Notes: a model not told the origin generated them from the sequence alone. DNA of 42,594 bases from Sulfurimicrobium sp. (GCA_030652035.1 JAUSBJ010000014.1:1-42594), one strand, 5' to 3'. Numbered from the stretch's first letter, positions 18,034 through 27,610 are shown. Numbers and translations: made by a program.

Positions 18034-19776
18034 ATGAGCACCCATAAGAAACTGAAACTTGTTCTATGCTGGCACATGCACCAGCCCGATTACCGTCATC
18101 ATGTGACGGGCGAGTTCGCCTTGCCGTGGACCTATCTTCATGCCATCAAGGACTATACCGACATGGCCTATCATCTGGAGCAGACGCCGGGTGCGCGGGC
18201 AGTGGTGAACTTTGTCCCGATTCTGCTCGACCAGTTGGAAGATTACAGCGACCAGTTTCGCAGCGGAAAACTTCGCGACCCCTTGTTGCGCCTGCTCGCG
18301 GCCAAGGATTTGGAACATGTGACACTGGAGCAGCGCAAGCTGATACTGGAAAGCTGTTTTCGCAGTAATCACAGCAAGATGATCGAGCCTTATCCTGCCT
18401 ACAAGCGTCTTTACGACCTGTTCAAGATGCATGAGGCGGAGGGGGTGGAACACTTCCATTATTTGTCCAGTCAGTTCCTGGCTGATCTGTTGGTGTGGTA
18501 TCACCTTGCCTGGACCGGCGAAAGCGTGCGGCGCGAAAACGAGTTGCTTGTGGCCATGATGTCCAAGGGCAGTATGTTTACTTTCAAGGAACGCCAGCAA
18601 TTGGTGACCCTGATCGGTGAACTGATTCAAGGAATCATCCCTCGTTATCGGAAACTATCCGAAGATGGGCAGGTTGAGCTTTCCACAACGCCGTATTACC
18701 ACCCCATTGCACCGCTCATGCTGGATTTCAACAGCGCGCGAGAGAGTTTGCCCGGAATCGAACTGCCCCTGTCGCATTCCTACCCGGGGGGGGCGCAACG
18801 GGTATCGTTTCATGTGTCCCAAGCCTTTGCCATGCACGAACATTATTTTGGTGTGCATCCGGCGGGCATGTGGCCAGCTGAAGGCGGAGTTTCACAGGCA
18901 GCAGCGCTACTGATGGCAAAAAATGGCTGCCGCTGGATCGCCACCGGTCAGGCTGTGCTGGGTAACAGTCTGCGGCAGGCCGGGCAGGAAGAGGTTCTGC
19001 ACAACGCTGTCAATTATTTATATCGCCCTTACCGTATTGCGGATGGTGGACATGAAATCGCCTGCTTTTTCCGCGATGATCTGTTGTCCGACAAGATTGG
19101 TTTCGAGTATGCCAAATGGTTCGGCCGGGATGCGGTGCTTGATTTTGTCCAGGTTCTGGAAGAAATCCTGCACAATGGTGGTGTGCATGAGAACCCGGTT
19201 GTCAGCGTAATTCTGGATGGCGAGAATGCGTGGGAATATTACCCCTACAACGGCTACTACTTTTTGTCCGAGTTGTATGAAATGTTGCAGAATCATCCTC
19301 ACATCGAGATGACCACTTTCCGCAATTACCTGGATGGCTGCCGTGATGAGCGTGATGGCGAGCATTCTGCCTACCACTGCGCGGAAAGCAGAGATTTGCC
19401 ACACCTGGTGGCGGGAAGCTGGGTCTATGGCGATTTCACGACCTGGATCGGCTGCCCGGAAAAAAACCACGCCTGGGATTTGCTGTGTCAAGCCAAGCAA
19501 AGTTATGATCTGGTCATGGCCAGCGGGCGCCTGAGCGCGCAGCAGCAGGAAACGGCCTCCCGCCAGCTCGCGGTGTGCGAAGGGTCCGACTGGTTCTGGT
19601 GGTTCGGCGACTATAACCCCGGAGATAGCGTCAGAAGCTTTGATCTCCTTTACAGGGAGAATCTGGCTGATCTGTATCGTATGCTGATGCTGGTTCCCCC
19701 GCATGAGCTTGATGTGCCTATCAGTCAGGGCGGCGGTACTGCTGAAGCGGGTGGAACCATGAGGCGGGGCTCCTGA
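18034..19776 (+). CDS. Glycoside hydrolase family 57 protein (amylase/amylopullulanase-like)
   Basis: This 580-aa cytoplasmic protein (no signal peptide) has the GH57 N-terminal motif LVLCWHMHQPDYR (residues 9-21). The region with the candidate nucleophile Glu283 is VHPAGMWPAEGGVSQAAALL. ACFFRDDLLSDKIGFEY near residue 348 fits the acid/base Asp, followed by SVILDGENAWEYYPYNGYYF. These features place it among retaining alpha-glucan-active enzymes. The substrate cannot be fixed from sequence; alpha-amylase, debranching or transferase action on intracellular alpha-glucan are options. It sits between glgC and another GH57 enzyme, which supports a glycogen role. Confidence 0.85.
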   Translation: MSTHKKLKLVLCWHMHQPDYRHHVTGEFALPWTYLHAIKDYTDMAYHLEQTPGARAVVNFVPILLDQLEDYSDQFRSGKLRDPLLRLLAAKDLEHVTLEQRKLILESCFRSNHSKMIEPYPAYKRLYDLFKMHEAEGVEHFHYLSSQFLADLLVWYHLAWTGESVRRENELLVAMMSKGSMFTFKERQQLVTLIGELIQGIIPRYRKLSEDGQVELSTTPYYHPIAPLMLDFNSARESLPGIELPLSHSYPGGAQRVSFHVSQAFAMHEHYFGVHPAGMWPAEGGVSQAAALLMAKNGCRWIATGQAVLGNSLRQAGQEEVLHNAVNYLYRPYRIADGGHEIACFFRDDLLSDKIGFEYAKWFGRDAVLDFVQVLEEILHNGGVHENPVVSVILDGENAWEYYPYNGYYFLSELYEMLQNHPHIEMTTFRNYLDGCRDERDGEHSAYHCAESRDLPHLVAGSWVYGDFTTWIGCPEKNHAWDLLCQAKQSYDLVMASGRLSAQQQETASRQLAVCEGSDWFWWFGDYNPGDSVRSFDLLYRENLADLYRMLMLVPPHELDVPISQGGGTAEAGGTMRRGS

Positions 19777-19825
19777 GCCGTTCGTCTGACGGGCCGTAAA
19801 CTTAAAAATAGAGAATCTGAGAATT

Positions 19826-21847
19826 ATGACTAAATCAGTTGCGCTCTTGCTTGGCGTTCATGCTCACCAGCCTGTGGGCAATTTTCCGGAAGTGCTGCAG
19901 GATGCCCATGCGCGCTGCTACGGCCCATTCATTCGCACCCTTTATCGTTATCCCGATTTTCCTTTTGCGTTGCATTTTTCCGGTTGGTTGCTGGATTACC
20001 TGCTGCAGCACTATCCGGAAGATATGGTGATGTTGAAAAGTATGGTGCAGCGCGGCCAGGTGGAACTCGTCGGCGCGGGTGAAACCGAGCCGGTATTGGC
20101 GGTGATTCCCAATCGAGACCGCATCGGTCAGATCGTTACGCTTTCAGACAAGCTGGAAAAGAAATTCGGCCAGCGCCCAGTCGGCGCCTGGCTGACTGAA
20201 AGGGTGTGGGAGGCGACAGTGGTGCCGGCCCTGGCGGATGCGGGAATACAGTATGTCACGGTAGATGACTACCACTTTCTGTGCACTGGCAAAGAGCCCA
20301 CTGATCTGAACGGTTTTTATACGACAGAGGAAGATGGGCGCCGCCTGGATTTGTTCCCCATTTCAGAGGCGCTTCGTTATCGCTTCCCTTTCTCTCCCGC
20401 ACACGAGGCGGTCCAGTATCTGGAGAGTCTGGCCGGAGAAGGGGAAGAAGCCGCCGTCTATTTCGATGATATCGAGAAATTCGGCATCTGGCCGGAAACC
20501 TACGCGTGGGTTTATGAAAAGGGCTGGCTGGAGGATTTTATCCGTGGGGTATTGGCCTCCCCGTTGATTCGGCCCATGAAATTCAGTGATTATCATGCCG
20601 AGGCGCATACTCGTGGTATCGTTTATTTGCCTACGACCTCCTATATCGAGATGAATGAATGGACCTTGCCCGCACAGGCTGCCAACAGCTACGCGGATCT
20701 GGTTCAGGAGTCTAAATCAAAGGGCCTGTTCGATCGTGACAAGGCTTTTTTGCGTGGTGGCATCTGGAAGAATTTCATCTCGCGCTACCCGGAATCCAAC
20801 TGGATGCACAAGCGCATGTTGCAATTATCACAGCGTTACCATGCATTGCCGGCGCGCAAGCAAACCAAGACAATGCTCGAACTGCTCTACCAGACCCAGG
20901 CCAATGACGCTTACTGGCATGGGCTGTTCGGCGGTCTCTACTTGCCCCATCTGCGGCGTGCGATCTACAACGCCATCGTGACGCTTGAGGGTATGCTGGA
21001 CAAGGTTGCCGCGCGCCCTCCAATGGTGATCGAGGATCTGGATTTCGATGGCAGGAATGAGATTTTTATCCACAACGACGAGATTCAGGCAGTGGCTCGT
21101 CAGGATGGCAGTGCAGCGTTGTGCGAACTGGACGCGTACATCTTGAGGCATAACTTTGGTGACACGCTGGCGCGCCAGTCAGAACATTACTACCGCAAGA
21201 TGCATCTTGACCATGAGGGGAAACATGATGGTGAGGGTATTGCCAACCCGCACGAACGTGTCAGCTTCAAGCACCATATATCACCCTCCGATCTGAAGCT
21301 GGATGACGTTCAGCGCATGTTGTTCCTTGATAGCCTGGTCGATGGCGAAAGCATGACGCCCTTGAGGTGCTATATTTTGCGCCAAAGCGATGATCATGGC
21401 GCACATCTGACATTTAGCTGTGAACAGGGCAGGCTTTTGATCGACAAGCGGATTTCTGTCTCCGGCGAGCGTCTGCGCGTAAGCTATCTGTTTAACGGAG
21501 AAATGCATGGCCAGTTCCGGACCGAGATTAATCTGGCCATGCCAAGTTGCGATGGGCCCGCCGGTCGTTTCGTCTTCAATGATCAGATTCCGGGCGGATT
21601 CGGCCAGGACTTGCAGTTCGAGAAAGCCAAAAAGCTGGATTTACAGGATGAAGTGCTGGGTGGGGTATTGTCTCTGCATCTCAGCACCCCGGCCCTGATT
21701 CAGAGCCGGCCCCACTTTTCAGTTTCTCAGTCGGAAGCGGGTTTCGAGAAGATTATGCAGGCAGTGACGCTGACGCTGACCTGGCCGCTCTCTTCCCGGA
21801 TGAAAGAACTGATTGTGGATATTGATATGCGTAAACTTGGTAGCTGA
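19826..21847 (+). CDS. GH57 4-alpha-glucanotransferase
   Basis: This 673-aa protein resembles the Thermococcus-type GH57 4-alpha-glucanotransferases, which move alpha-1,4-glucan chains between acceptors. The N-terminal barrel begins VALLLGVHAHQPVGNFPEVL. The predicted nucleophile Glu125 lies in GAWLTERVWEATV, and the acid/base Asp214 in VYFDDIEKFGIWPETYAW. A helical middle domain follows (SRYPESNWMHKRMLQLSQRY), then the long beta-rich C-terminal domain found in this subfamily from about residue 390. No signal peptide. It begins 49 bp after the other GH57 gene and probably acts with GlgB and the companion GH57 enzyme on storage glucan. Confidence 0.87.
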   Translation: MTKSVALLLGVHAHQPVGNFPEVLQDAHARCYGPFIRTLYRYPDFPFALHFSGWLLDYLLQHYPEDMVMLKSMVQRGQVELVGAGETEPVLAVIPNRDRIGQIVTLSDKLEKKFGQRPVGAWLTERVWEATVVPALADAGIQYVTVDDYHFLCTGKEPTDLNGFYTTEEDGRRLDLFPISEALRYRFPFSPAHEAVQYLESLAGEGEEAAVYFDDIEKFGIWPETYAWVYEKGWLEDFIRGVLASPLIRPMKFSDYHAEAHTRGIVYLPTTSYIEMNEWTLPAQAANSYADLVQESKSKGLFDRDKAFLRGGIWKNFISRYPESNWMHKRMLQLSQRYHALPARKQTKTMLELLYQTQANDAYWHGLFGGLYLPHLRRAIYNAIVTLEGMLDKVAARPPMVIEDLDFDGRNEIFIHNDEIQAVARQDGSAALCELDAYILRHNFGDTLARQSEHYYRKMHLDHEGKHDGEGIANPHERVSFKHHISPSDLKLDDVQRMLFLDSLVDGESMTPLRCYILRQSDDHGAHLTFSCEQGRLLIDKRISVSGERLRVSYLFNGEMHGQFRTEINLAMPSCDGPAGRFVFNDQIPGGFGQDLQFEKAKKLDLQDEVLGGVLSLHLSTPALIQSRPHFSVSQSEAGFEKIMQAVTLTLTWPLSSRMKELIVDIDMRKLGS

Positions 21848-21899
21848 GCTTGCTCGGGCTACAATTCCGTTCTTTCGAAATTATTAAAGATTACATGCC

Positions 21900-22388
21900 A
21901 TGACTGAAGAAAGAGTTGCCAGAAACAAGGTTGTCTACGTTACTTATTCAATCGTCGATCAGTCGGGTTCGGTTTTTGAACAATCGGATGTGCCAATAGG
22001 TTATGTGCATGGCGGCAACAGCCCCCTGTTCGAGAAAATCGAAATGGCGCTGGATGGACATAAGGTTGGAGATCGGGTTGAGGTTTCACTTAATCCCGCC
22101 GAGGGCTTCGGTCCGCACGACCCGAATCTGGCTTTTACTGATGATGTCGAGAATGTCCCTCCTGAATTCCGGCGTGTCGGTGCGGAGGTGGAGATGCAGA
22201 ATGAACAGGGCGAGAGCATGATCTTCCGCGTCAGCCGAATTGCTGATGGCAAGCTTACCGTGGATGCCAACCATGCGCTTGCGGGTCAGACCGTCACATT
22301 TGTGGTGAATGTGGTAAATATCCGTAATGCCAATATGGACGAGATCGTCAATGGCCTTCCTGTTGATCAGAGTCATGCGCTGCATTGA
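21900..22388 (+). CDS. FKBP-type peptidyl-prolyl isomerase, SlyD-like
   Basis: This 162-aa protein has the SlyD-type FKBP arrangement: VVYVTYSIVDQSGSVFEQSD, then GYVHGGNSPLFEKIEMALDG, DRVEVSLNPAEGFGPHDPN and the insert-in-flap chaperone segment near PPEFRRVGAEVEMQNEQGES. It keeps the DGHKVGD loop. The histidine-rich metal-binding tail of E. coli SlyD is absent; the protein ends SHALH. It is therefore more likely a foldase/chaperone than a nickel metallochaperone. A terminator hairpin follows at 22399. Confidence 0.88.
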   Translation: MTEERVARNKVVYVTYSIVDQSGSVFEQSDVPIGYVHGGNSPLFEKIEMALDGHKVGDRVEVSLNPAEGFGPHDPNLAFTDDVENVPPEFRRVGAEVEMQNEQGESMIFRVSRIADGKLTVDANHALAGQTVTFVVNVVNIRNANMDEIVNGLPVDQSHALH

Positions 22389-22398
22389 TGCCTGATGT

Positions 22399-22425
22399 CC
22401 GGGAAAGTGGCCCCGGATTGTTTTG
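22399..22425 (+). terminator. Rho-independent terminator after the SlyD-like gene
   Basis: TCCGGG (22399-22404) pairs with CCCGGA (22413-22418) across an 8-nt loop, followed directly by TTGTTTT. The position, 11 nt after the stop codon, fits a transcription terminator. Confidence 0.6.
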
Positions 22426-22476
22426 CCGGTTAGAACTGGATATCCTTAACCCAAACCCTGTATAAGGAAAAGCTTC

Positions 22477-22614
22477 ATGGCTTTCATCGCATTCTATATC
22501 GTAGCCATTGCGATCCTGGTCGCTCATTTCACCGGCTGGCTAGCACGCCATAACATGGAATGGCTGGTGCTGGTGCTGGCGGCTGCGGTGTTCCCGGCTG
22601 TCATTTTCCTCTGA
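22477..22614 (+). CDS. Small two-segment membrane protein (45 aa)
   Basis: The ATG at 22477 is preceded by AAGGAA at a good distance and encodes 45 residues ending at TGA 22614. Two hydrophobic stretches (AFIAFYIVAIAILVAHF and MEWLVLVLAAAVFPAVIFL) flank a short polar turn, WLARHNM, giving a hairpin in the inner membrane. It lies 10 bp before the Rof-like gene on the same strand. I do not recognise a family. The ribosome-binding site and clean hydrophobic pattern argue that it is translated. Confidence 0.65.
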   Translation: MAFIAFYIVAIAILVAHFTGWLARHNMEWLVLVLAAAVFPAVIFL

Positions 22615-22624
22615 TTGGTTTCTC

Positions 22625-22870
22625 GTGGCTGAATACCAGCCCATCTCCTGCGTTCAGCATGAGCGTCTCGAATTCAGCGTACTGCGCAAAATTCCCCTGC
22701 ATCTCGAATATCGCCAAGGTTTGGAAAAGATCCTTCATGCCGTGATTCCCCTCGATGTGGAGACACGCAGCGGCGCAGAGTGGCTGAAGTTCAGGGTGGC
22801 AGGAACTGACGAAATCATCGAAATCCGGCTCGACAGCATTATTTCTTTTGTCGAGCAGCCGGCTTCCTAG
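22625..22870 (+). CDS. rof: Rof/YaeO-like Rho-binding antiterminator
   Basis: This 81-aa protein from GTG 22625 reads MAEYQPISCVQHERLEFSVL, then the Sm-like beta barrel with HAVIPLDVETRSGAEWLKFR and EIIEIRLDSIISF. The pattern YxPIxC...LE near the N-terminus and the closing RLDxIxSF strand match E. coli Rof, which binds Rho and blocks its RNA-binding site. The assignment is from remembered family pattern. The last 32 bp overlap tail to tail with the methyltransferase gene on the other strand. Confidence 0.72.
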   Translation: MAEYQPISCVQHERLEFSVLRKIPLHLEYRQGLEKILHAVIPLDVETRSGAEWLKFRVAGTDEIIEIRLDSIISFVEQPAS

Positions 22871-23597
22871 CAATTCTGTCCGCTGGCCTGCGGTAAAGTA
22901 CGAATACTGTGGGGCGTTTGTCGCAATCCGGCAGTTTTCGTTTCCATTCCGCAATGCTTTTCGTGTTGATGCGCTCGCTTGCCAGGGTCAGATCCGTGGC
23001 GATGCACAGCTCGGTTTCCCCCGCGCAGCTAGTCACCAGATCAAGCAATAATTGCTGGTTGCGGTAGGGCGTTTCAATGAAAATCTGGGTCTGGTTCAAG
23101 CGCAGCGACTGCTGTTCGATTTCCTGGATTTTATTTATCCGTGCGGATTTTTCTGCCGGCAAGTAGCCGAGAAAGGCGAAGCTCTGGCCATTGAGGCCCG
23201 ATCCCATCAGGGCCAGCAGGATGGAGGATGGGCCTACCAGAGGCACCACCCTGATATTGCATGCATGAGCGAGGCGCACCAAGGTGGCGCCAGGGTCGGC
23301 CACCGCTGGGCAACCGGCTTCAGATAACAGTCCGACATCTTCCCCATCAAGCAGGGGTTGTAGCAGGCTTTCCAATTCATCCGGGCGGGTGTGCTCATCC
23401 AGGGTGGTCATGCGAATTTCCTGCAGCGCAACAGCCGTGCCTGTCTGCTTAAGAAACTGTCTTGCGGTTTTGGGATGTTCAGTGACAAAGGTGCGCAGTG
23501 ACGCTGCCATGCGTCTGGCCTGTTCGGGCAGAATTGCGGAGAGATCGCAGTCTTCGCCGAGCGTGGTCGGGATTAAATATAAAGTACCCAGACTCAT
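22839..23597 (-). CDS. RsmI-like SAM-dependent methyltransferase (tetrapyrrole-methylase fold)
   Basis: This 252-aa protein shows the fold's motifs: GTLYLIPTTLGE at the N-terminus, LLSEAGCPAVADPGATLVRL and VPLVGPSSILLALMGSGLNG. A later strand is TQIFIETPYRNQQLLLDLV. They parallel RsmI, which 2'-O-methylates C1402 of 16S rRNA. However, the N-terminal half diverges and the C-terminal extension of RsmI is absent, so this is probably the short RsmI paralogue of proteobacteria with unproven substrate. It starts 6 bp after maf and is the last gene of the pycA-pycB-maf unit. Confidence 0.8.
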   Translation of the reverse strand: MSLGTLYLIPTTLGEDCDLSAILPEQARRMAASLRTFVTEHPKTARQFLKQTGTAVALQEIRMTTLDEHTRPDELESLLQPLLDGEDVGLLSEAGCPAVADPGATLVRLAHACNIRVVPLVGPSSILLALMGSGLNGQSFAFLGYLPAEKSARINKIQEIEQQSLRLNQTQIFIETPYRNQQLLLDLVTSCAGETELCIATDLTLASERINTKSIAEWKRKLPDCDKRPTVFVLYRRPADRIARKPAARQKK

Positions 23598-23603
23598 GAT
23601 GGG

Positions 23604-24179
23604 TCAGATGACCTGGAAATTTTCGTTATTGAGCATGTCGATCAGGGCGATCAGCGGCAATCCGATCAGGGCATTGGGGTCGTCGCCTTCCATCCTGTCG
23701 ATCAGGGCGATACCCAGCCCCTCGGATTTGGCACTGCCGGCACAGTTGTAAGGTTGCTCCTTGACGAGGTAATTCTCGATCTGGGCATCGCTCAGATCGC
23801 GGAAGCTCACGGCAAATGGAATGAGGCGGTTCTGTACGCGCCCCGTTTTGCTGTTGTAAAGGCACAGGGCGGTATTGAACACCACTTTCCTGCCCCGCAT
23901 GCGGCGCAACTGGCGGGTGGCGTTTTCGTGGTTGTGCGGCTTGCCGAGTTGCTCTTCATCGAGCGTGGCGACTTGGTCCGAGCCGATGATCAGGGCGTCC
24001 GGGAAATGCGATCCCGCAACACGTGCCTTTGCTTCGGCCAGGCGCGTGGCGGTGTCGACGGCAGTTTCACCGGGCAAGGGTGTTTCGTCCAGTTCCGGTG
24101 CGAAAGTACTGAACGGCACCTGCAAACGATTCAGCAGGTCGCGCCGGTAGGGCGAGGTGGAGGCGAGTACGAGCTCCAT
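23604..24179 (-). CDS. maf: Maf-family nucleotide pyrophosphatase (YceF-like)
   Basis: Maf proteins hydrolyse non-canonical or modified nucleoside triphosphates; the YceF branch prefers 7-methyl-GTP. The 191-aa product begins [20 protein letters not shown], with the ASxSPRR-type phosphate-binding motif as ASTSPYRR. It retains [31 protein letters not shown] with the catalytic Asp and [20 protein letters not shown]. The ATG shares a base with the pycB stop (TAATG), implying coupling. Confidence 0.93.
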   Translation of the reverse strand: MELVLASTSPYRRDLLNRLQVPFSTFAPELDETPLPGETAVDTATRLAEAKARVAGSHFPDALIIGSDQVATLDEEQLGKPHNHENATRQLRRMRGRKVVFNTALCLYNSKTGRVQNRLIPFAVSFRDLSDAQIENYLVKEQPYNCAGSAKSEGLGIALIDRMEGDDPNALIGLPLIALIDMLNNENFQVI

Positions 24180-26044
24180 TATTCGGGCTGAATTTCAATC
24201 AGTGCTTCATCCGGAGTGACGCTGTCTCCCTTGGCCACGAATACGGCAACAACCGTTCCGCTGATCGGCGCCTGTACCTCGTTTTCCATTTTCATGGCTT
24301 CAATCACCAGTACCGGGTCGCCTGCTTTGACCGCGGCTCCCTTTTGTGCCAGCACGTCGACAATGGTTCCGGGCATCGCGGTGGTGACATGGCCGGGGCG
24401 AGTGGGGCGTGGGCGTTTTCCCGCTGTGGATTTCTTCTCGCCAGCGGATTCCCGGGTTTTCCCACTGCCGGTCGCAATGCCTCCGGGGCCGCCCAGAATC
24501 TCGATTTCGCTCAGGGCTTCGACCAATACCTCTTCAGGCACTCCATCCACGGAAACATAGAAGGGGCGCGTGTCCGCGCCATGCTGGCCGGATCCGGTGA
24601 CGTGAATGTGGTAGGTTTCACCGTGCAGGGTGACATTGAACTCGTTGGCGGCATAGAAAGGACCGCAAGCCATGTTCGTGCCGGGGGGCAGCAACGGTTC
24701 AGGTTTGAGGGCGCCAGCGGCGCGCTCCTGCAGGAAGTTGCGACCCAGTTCGGGGAACATGGCGTAAGTCAGCACATCTTCCTCGCACTTGGCCAGACTT
24801 TCGATTTCGCCGCGCAGTTTGTCCATTTCATCCTTCAGAAGATCAGCCGGGCGGCAGGTGATGACTTCCTGATTGCCGATGGCAATGCTGCGAACTTCCG
24901 AGTTGACTGCGCCGGGGGCCTTTCCGTAGCGACCTTGAAGGTAGTTCTTTACTTCAGTGGTGACCGATTTGTAGCGTTCTCCGGTGAGCACATTCAGTAC
25001 GGACTGCGTGCCAACGATCTGCGAGGTGGGGGTGACCAGCGGCGGGTAGCCTAGTTCTTCGCGTACACGCGGGATTTCTGCCAGCACTTCGTCCATGCGG
25101 TTGAGCGCATCCTGTTCCTTTAACTGGTTGGAGAGGTTGGAAATCATGCCGCCTGGCACCTGGTTGACCAGCACGCGTGTATCCACGCCGGTGAAGGCGC
25201 TCTCATATTGCCAGTATTGTTTGCGCACCTCACGGAAATAGGCGGTAATTTCCTGCAATGCACCCAGGTCCAGGCCGGTATCGAATTCCGTGCCAGCCAG
25301 GGCGGCCACGATGCTTTCAGTGGAAGCATGGCTTGCCCCTTCGCCAAAGGAAGAATTGCAGGTGTCGAGAATGGTGGCGCCGTTTTCCACTGCCTTGAGG
25401 AAACACATGGCAGACAGGCCGGAGGTGGCGTGGCTGTGCAGGTGGATGGGTAGGGAGGTGGCGGCTTTGAGGGCTTTCACCAGTTCACCCGTATGGTATG
25501 GGGTCAGCAGTCCGGCCATATCCTTGATGGCCAGGGTATCGCAGCCCATGGCCTCCAGTTCTTTTGCCATCTGCACGAAATAGGGGATGTCATGCACCGG
25601 GCTGGTGGTGTAACAGATGGTACCCTCGGCTGTCTTGCCGGCCTTTCTGACGGCGTCAATAGAAACTTTCAGGTTGCGCAGGTCGTTCATGGCATCGAAG
25701 ATGCGGAAGACGTCTACACCGTTATCAGCGGATTTCTGCACGAATGCGCGCACCACGTCGTCGGAATAGTGACGGTAGCCAAGCAGGTTCTGCCCGCGCA
25801 AAAGCATCTGAATGCGGGTATTGGGCAGCGCTTTTCGCAAGCTCTTGAGGCGATCCCAGGGGTCTTCGCGCAGGAAGCGTACACAGGCGTCGAAAGTGGC
25901 TCCACCCCAGGCTTCCAGGGACCAGAAGCCAATGCTGTCGAGTTTTTTACAGATGGGCAGCATGTCCTTGGTGCGCATACGGGTTGCGATCAGGGACTGG
26001 TGGCCGTCACGTAAAACGAGTTCGCTGATAAAAACTTTAGCCAT
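24179..26044 (-). CDS. pycB: Pyruvate carboxylase subunit B (carboxyltransferase plus biotin carrier)
   Basis: This 621-aa protein begins with the carboxyltransferase barrel ([19 protein letters not shown]), which carries the metal and substrate residues, and continues with [18 protein letters not shown] and [21 protein letters not shown] conserved PYC/OADA domain follows. A Gly/Ser/Lys-rich linker near residue 530-550 leads to the biotinyl domain with [17 protein letters not shown], the Lys being biotinylated. The same architecture serves the alpha subunit of the sodium-pumping oxaloacetate decarboxylase. No beta or gamma membrane subunits are present, and a biotin carboxylase gene precedes it by 33 bp, so anaplerotic pyruvate carboxylation is favoured. 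Confidence 0.9.
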   Translation of the reverse strand: MAKVFISELVLRDGHQSLIATRMRTKDMLPICKKLDSIGFWSLEAWGGATFDACVRFLREDPWDRLKSLRKALPNTRIQMLLRGQNLLGYRHYSDDVVRAFVQKSADNGVDVFRIFDAMNDLRNLKVSIDAVRKAGKTAEGTICYTTSPVHDIPYFVQMAKELEAMGCDTLAIKDMAGLLTPYHTGELVKALKAATSLPIHLHSHATSGLSAMCFLKAVENGATILDTCNSSFGEGASHASTESIVAALAGTEFDTGLDLGALQEITAYFREVRKQYWQYESAFTGVDTRVLVNQVPGGMISNLSNQLKEQDALNRMDEVLAEIPRVREELGYPPLVTPTSQIVGTQSVLNVLTGERYKSVTTEVKNYLQGRYGKAPGAVNSEVRSIAIGNQEVITCRPADLLKDEMDKLRGEIESLAKCEEDVLTYAMFPELGRNFLQERAAGALKPEPLLPPGTNMACGPFYAANEFNVTLHGETYHIHVTGSGQHGADTRPFYVSVDGVPEEVLVEALSEIEILGGPGGIATGSGKTRESAGEKKSTAGKRPRPTRPGHVTTAMPGTIVDVLAQKGAAVKAGDPVLVIEAMKMENEVQAPISGTVVAVFVAKGDSVTPDEALIEIQPE

Positions 26045-26077
26045 GCTCTATTCCTAAATTTTGGATTTCACTGTGTA

Positions 26078-27496
26078 CTACAGGCCCATATGGGCCGCGA
26101 TTGCGGCAGAAATTGCGGCCGCCAGTGCATCCCTGGGGGGGCGCACAGCATAATTGATCAGTTCAGGGTGCGCTTCGACAAAGCTGGTATCAAATTTGCC
26201 GCTACGGAATTCAGGGTGTTTCAGGATTTCCTGGTAGTAGGGGATGGTCGTTTTTACGCCATACACCACCATGTCGTTCAATGAGCGCTGGCCGCGCGCC
26301 ACCACGCCTTCCCAGGTCAGATTCCAAACTGTCAGTTTCGCGCACATGGAGTCGTAATAGGGTGGGATCACATAGCCGGAGTACATGGCCGCATCGGTGC
26401 GTACACCGGGTCCACCCGGCGCGTAATAGCGCGTGATGCGACCAAAGCTTGGCAGGAATCCATTTTTGGGGTCTTCTGCGTTGATGCGAAATTCCATGGC
26501 AAAGCCGCGGTAATTTACCTCGCTCTGCTTGTATTGCAACGGAAGGCCGCTGGCGATGCGTATCTGTTCCTGAACGATGTCGATGCCAGTAATGGTTTCC
26601 GTGATAGTGTGCTCCACCTGCAGGCGGGTATTCATTTCCATGAAGAAAAATTTGTTATTCGAGTCGAGCAGAAACTCTACCGTGCCTGCGTTGATGTAAC
26701 CAACGGCCTTTGCGGCATTGACTGCCAGATTGCCGATGTGCTGGCGCTGTGCTTCGGTGATCTGGGGAGAGGGGGCAATCTCGATCAGTTTTTGATTGCG
26801 GCGCTGGATCGAGCAATCACGTTCGAACAGGTGAATGACGTTGCCAAAGCGGTCGCCTAGAACCTGAACTTCGATATGGCGCGGATTGACCACGCATTTT
26901 TCGAGAAACACTTCAGGCTTGCCAAAGGCCTTGCTGGCTTCTGATACTACGCGATCATAGTTTTTGAGCAGTTCTTCTTCGCTGTTGCAGCGCCGGATGC
27001 CTCGCCCGCCGCCGCCATTGGTGGCCTTGAGCATGACCGGATAGCCAATATTGTTCGCCAGTTGGCGGGCCTCTTCCACATTGCCCAGATTGCCCTCGCT
27101 GCCCGGTACGACAGGCACGCCGGCTTCAATCATGGCTTTGCGCGCCTGAATTTTGTCGCCCATCTGGTGAATGACTTTGGAAGACGGGCCAATAAAGGCG
27201 ATGCCGCGCTTGGCGCAAATATCTGCCAGCACAGGGTTTTCCGAGAGGAAACCATAGCCTGGGTGAAGTGCGTCACAGCCTGCAGCGACAGCAAGATTGA
27301 CGATATTGTGAGCGTTGAGGTAGCCGATGACAGGGTCAGAACCGATGTTATAGGCTTCATCGGCTTTTTTTACATGCAGGGCGTGGCGATCGGCGTCGGT
27401 ATAGATGGCCACTGACTTGATGCCCATTTCTGAGCAGGCGCGCACGATGCGGACGGCAATTTCACCACGGTTGGCGATAAGAATTTTTTTGATCAC
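26078..27496 (-). CDS. pycA: Pyruvate carboxylase subunit A (biotin carboxylase)
   Basis: The ATP-grasp enzyme carboxylates the biotin carried by the downstream subunit. From GTG 27496 (IKKILIANRGEIAVRIVRAC) the product is 472 aa. The frame extends upstream to 27553 but without homology. Motifs: HPGYGFLSENPVLADICAKR, the Gly-rich ATP loop KATNGGGGRGIRRC, and FFMEMNTRLQVEHTITETI with catalytic Glu/Arg. MAFEFRINAEDP is present as AMEFRINAEDPKNGF. It differs from dedicated AccC mainly in context, because accB is absent and a fused transcarboxylase-carrier follows. The leader holds a near-perfect hairpin at 27531-27552 (TGGCACCGGC/GCCAGTGCCA). Confidence 0.92.
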   Translation of the reverse strand: MIKKILIANRGEIAVRIVRACSEMGIKSVAIYTDADRHALHVKKADEAYNIGSDPVIGYLNAHNIVNLAVAAGCDALHPGYGFLSENPVLADICAKRGIAFIGPSSKVIHQMGDKIQARKAMIEAGVPVVPGSEGNLGNVEEARQLANNIGYPVMLKATNGGGGRGIRRCNSEEELLKNYDRVVSEASKAFGKPEVFLEKCVVNPRHIEVQVLGDRFGNVIHLFERDCSIQRRNQKLIEIAPSPQITEAQRQHIGNLAVNAAKAVGYINAGTVEFLLDSNNKFFFMEMNTRLQVEHTITETITGIDIVQEQIRIASGLPLQYKQSEVNYRGFAMEFRINAEDPKNGFLPSFGRITRYYAPGGPGVRTDAAMYSGYVIPPYYDSMCAKLTVWNLTWEGVVARGQRSLNDMVVYGVKTTIPYYQEILKHPEFRSGKFDTSFVEAHPELINYAVRPPRDALAAAISAAIAAHMGL

Positions 27497-27610
27497 GTGA
27501 CACCCGAATCTCAATTTGTTTTTCTGATCCTGGCACCGGCAGGCCAGTGCCAATCGTGAACAGCTGGCGGCGGCACCTTTGCATATTCAGGCAAAACCCT
27601 TAAAGGCTTT

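Noticed and set aside
22839..23597. Genuine RsmI
   Set aside because: Motifs are related, but the N-terminal region diverges and the RsmI C-terminal extension is missing, so only an RsmI-like name is justified.
24179..26044. Sodium-pumping oxaloacetate decarboxylase alpha subunit
   Set aside because: The beta and gamma membrane subunits are absent and a biotin carboxylase subunit is adjacent, which fits two-subunit pyruvate carboxylase better.
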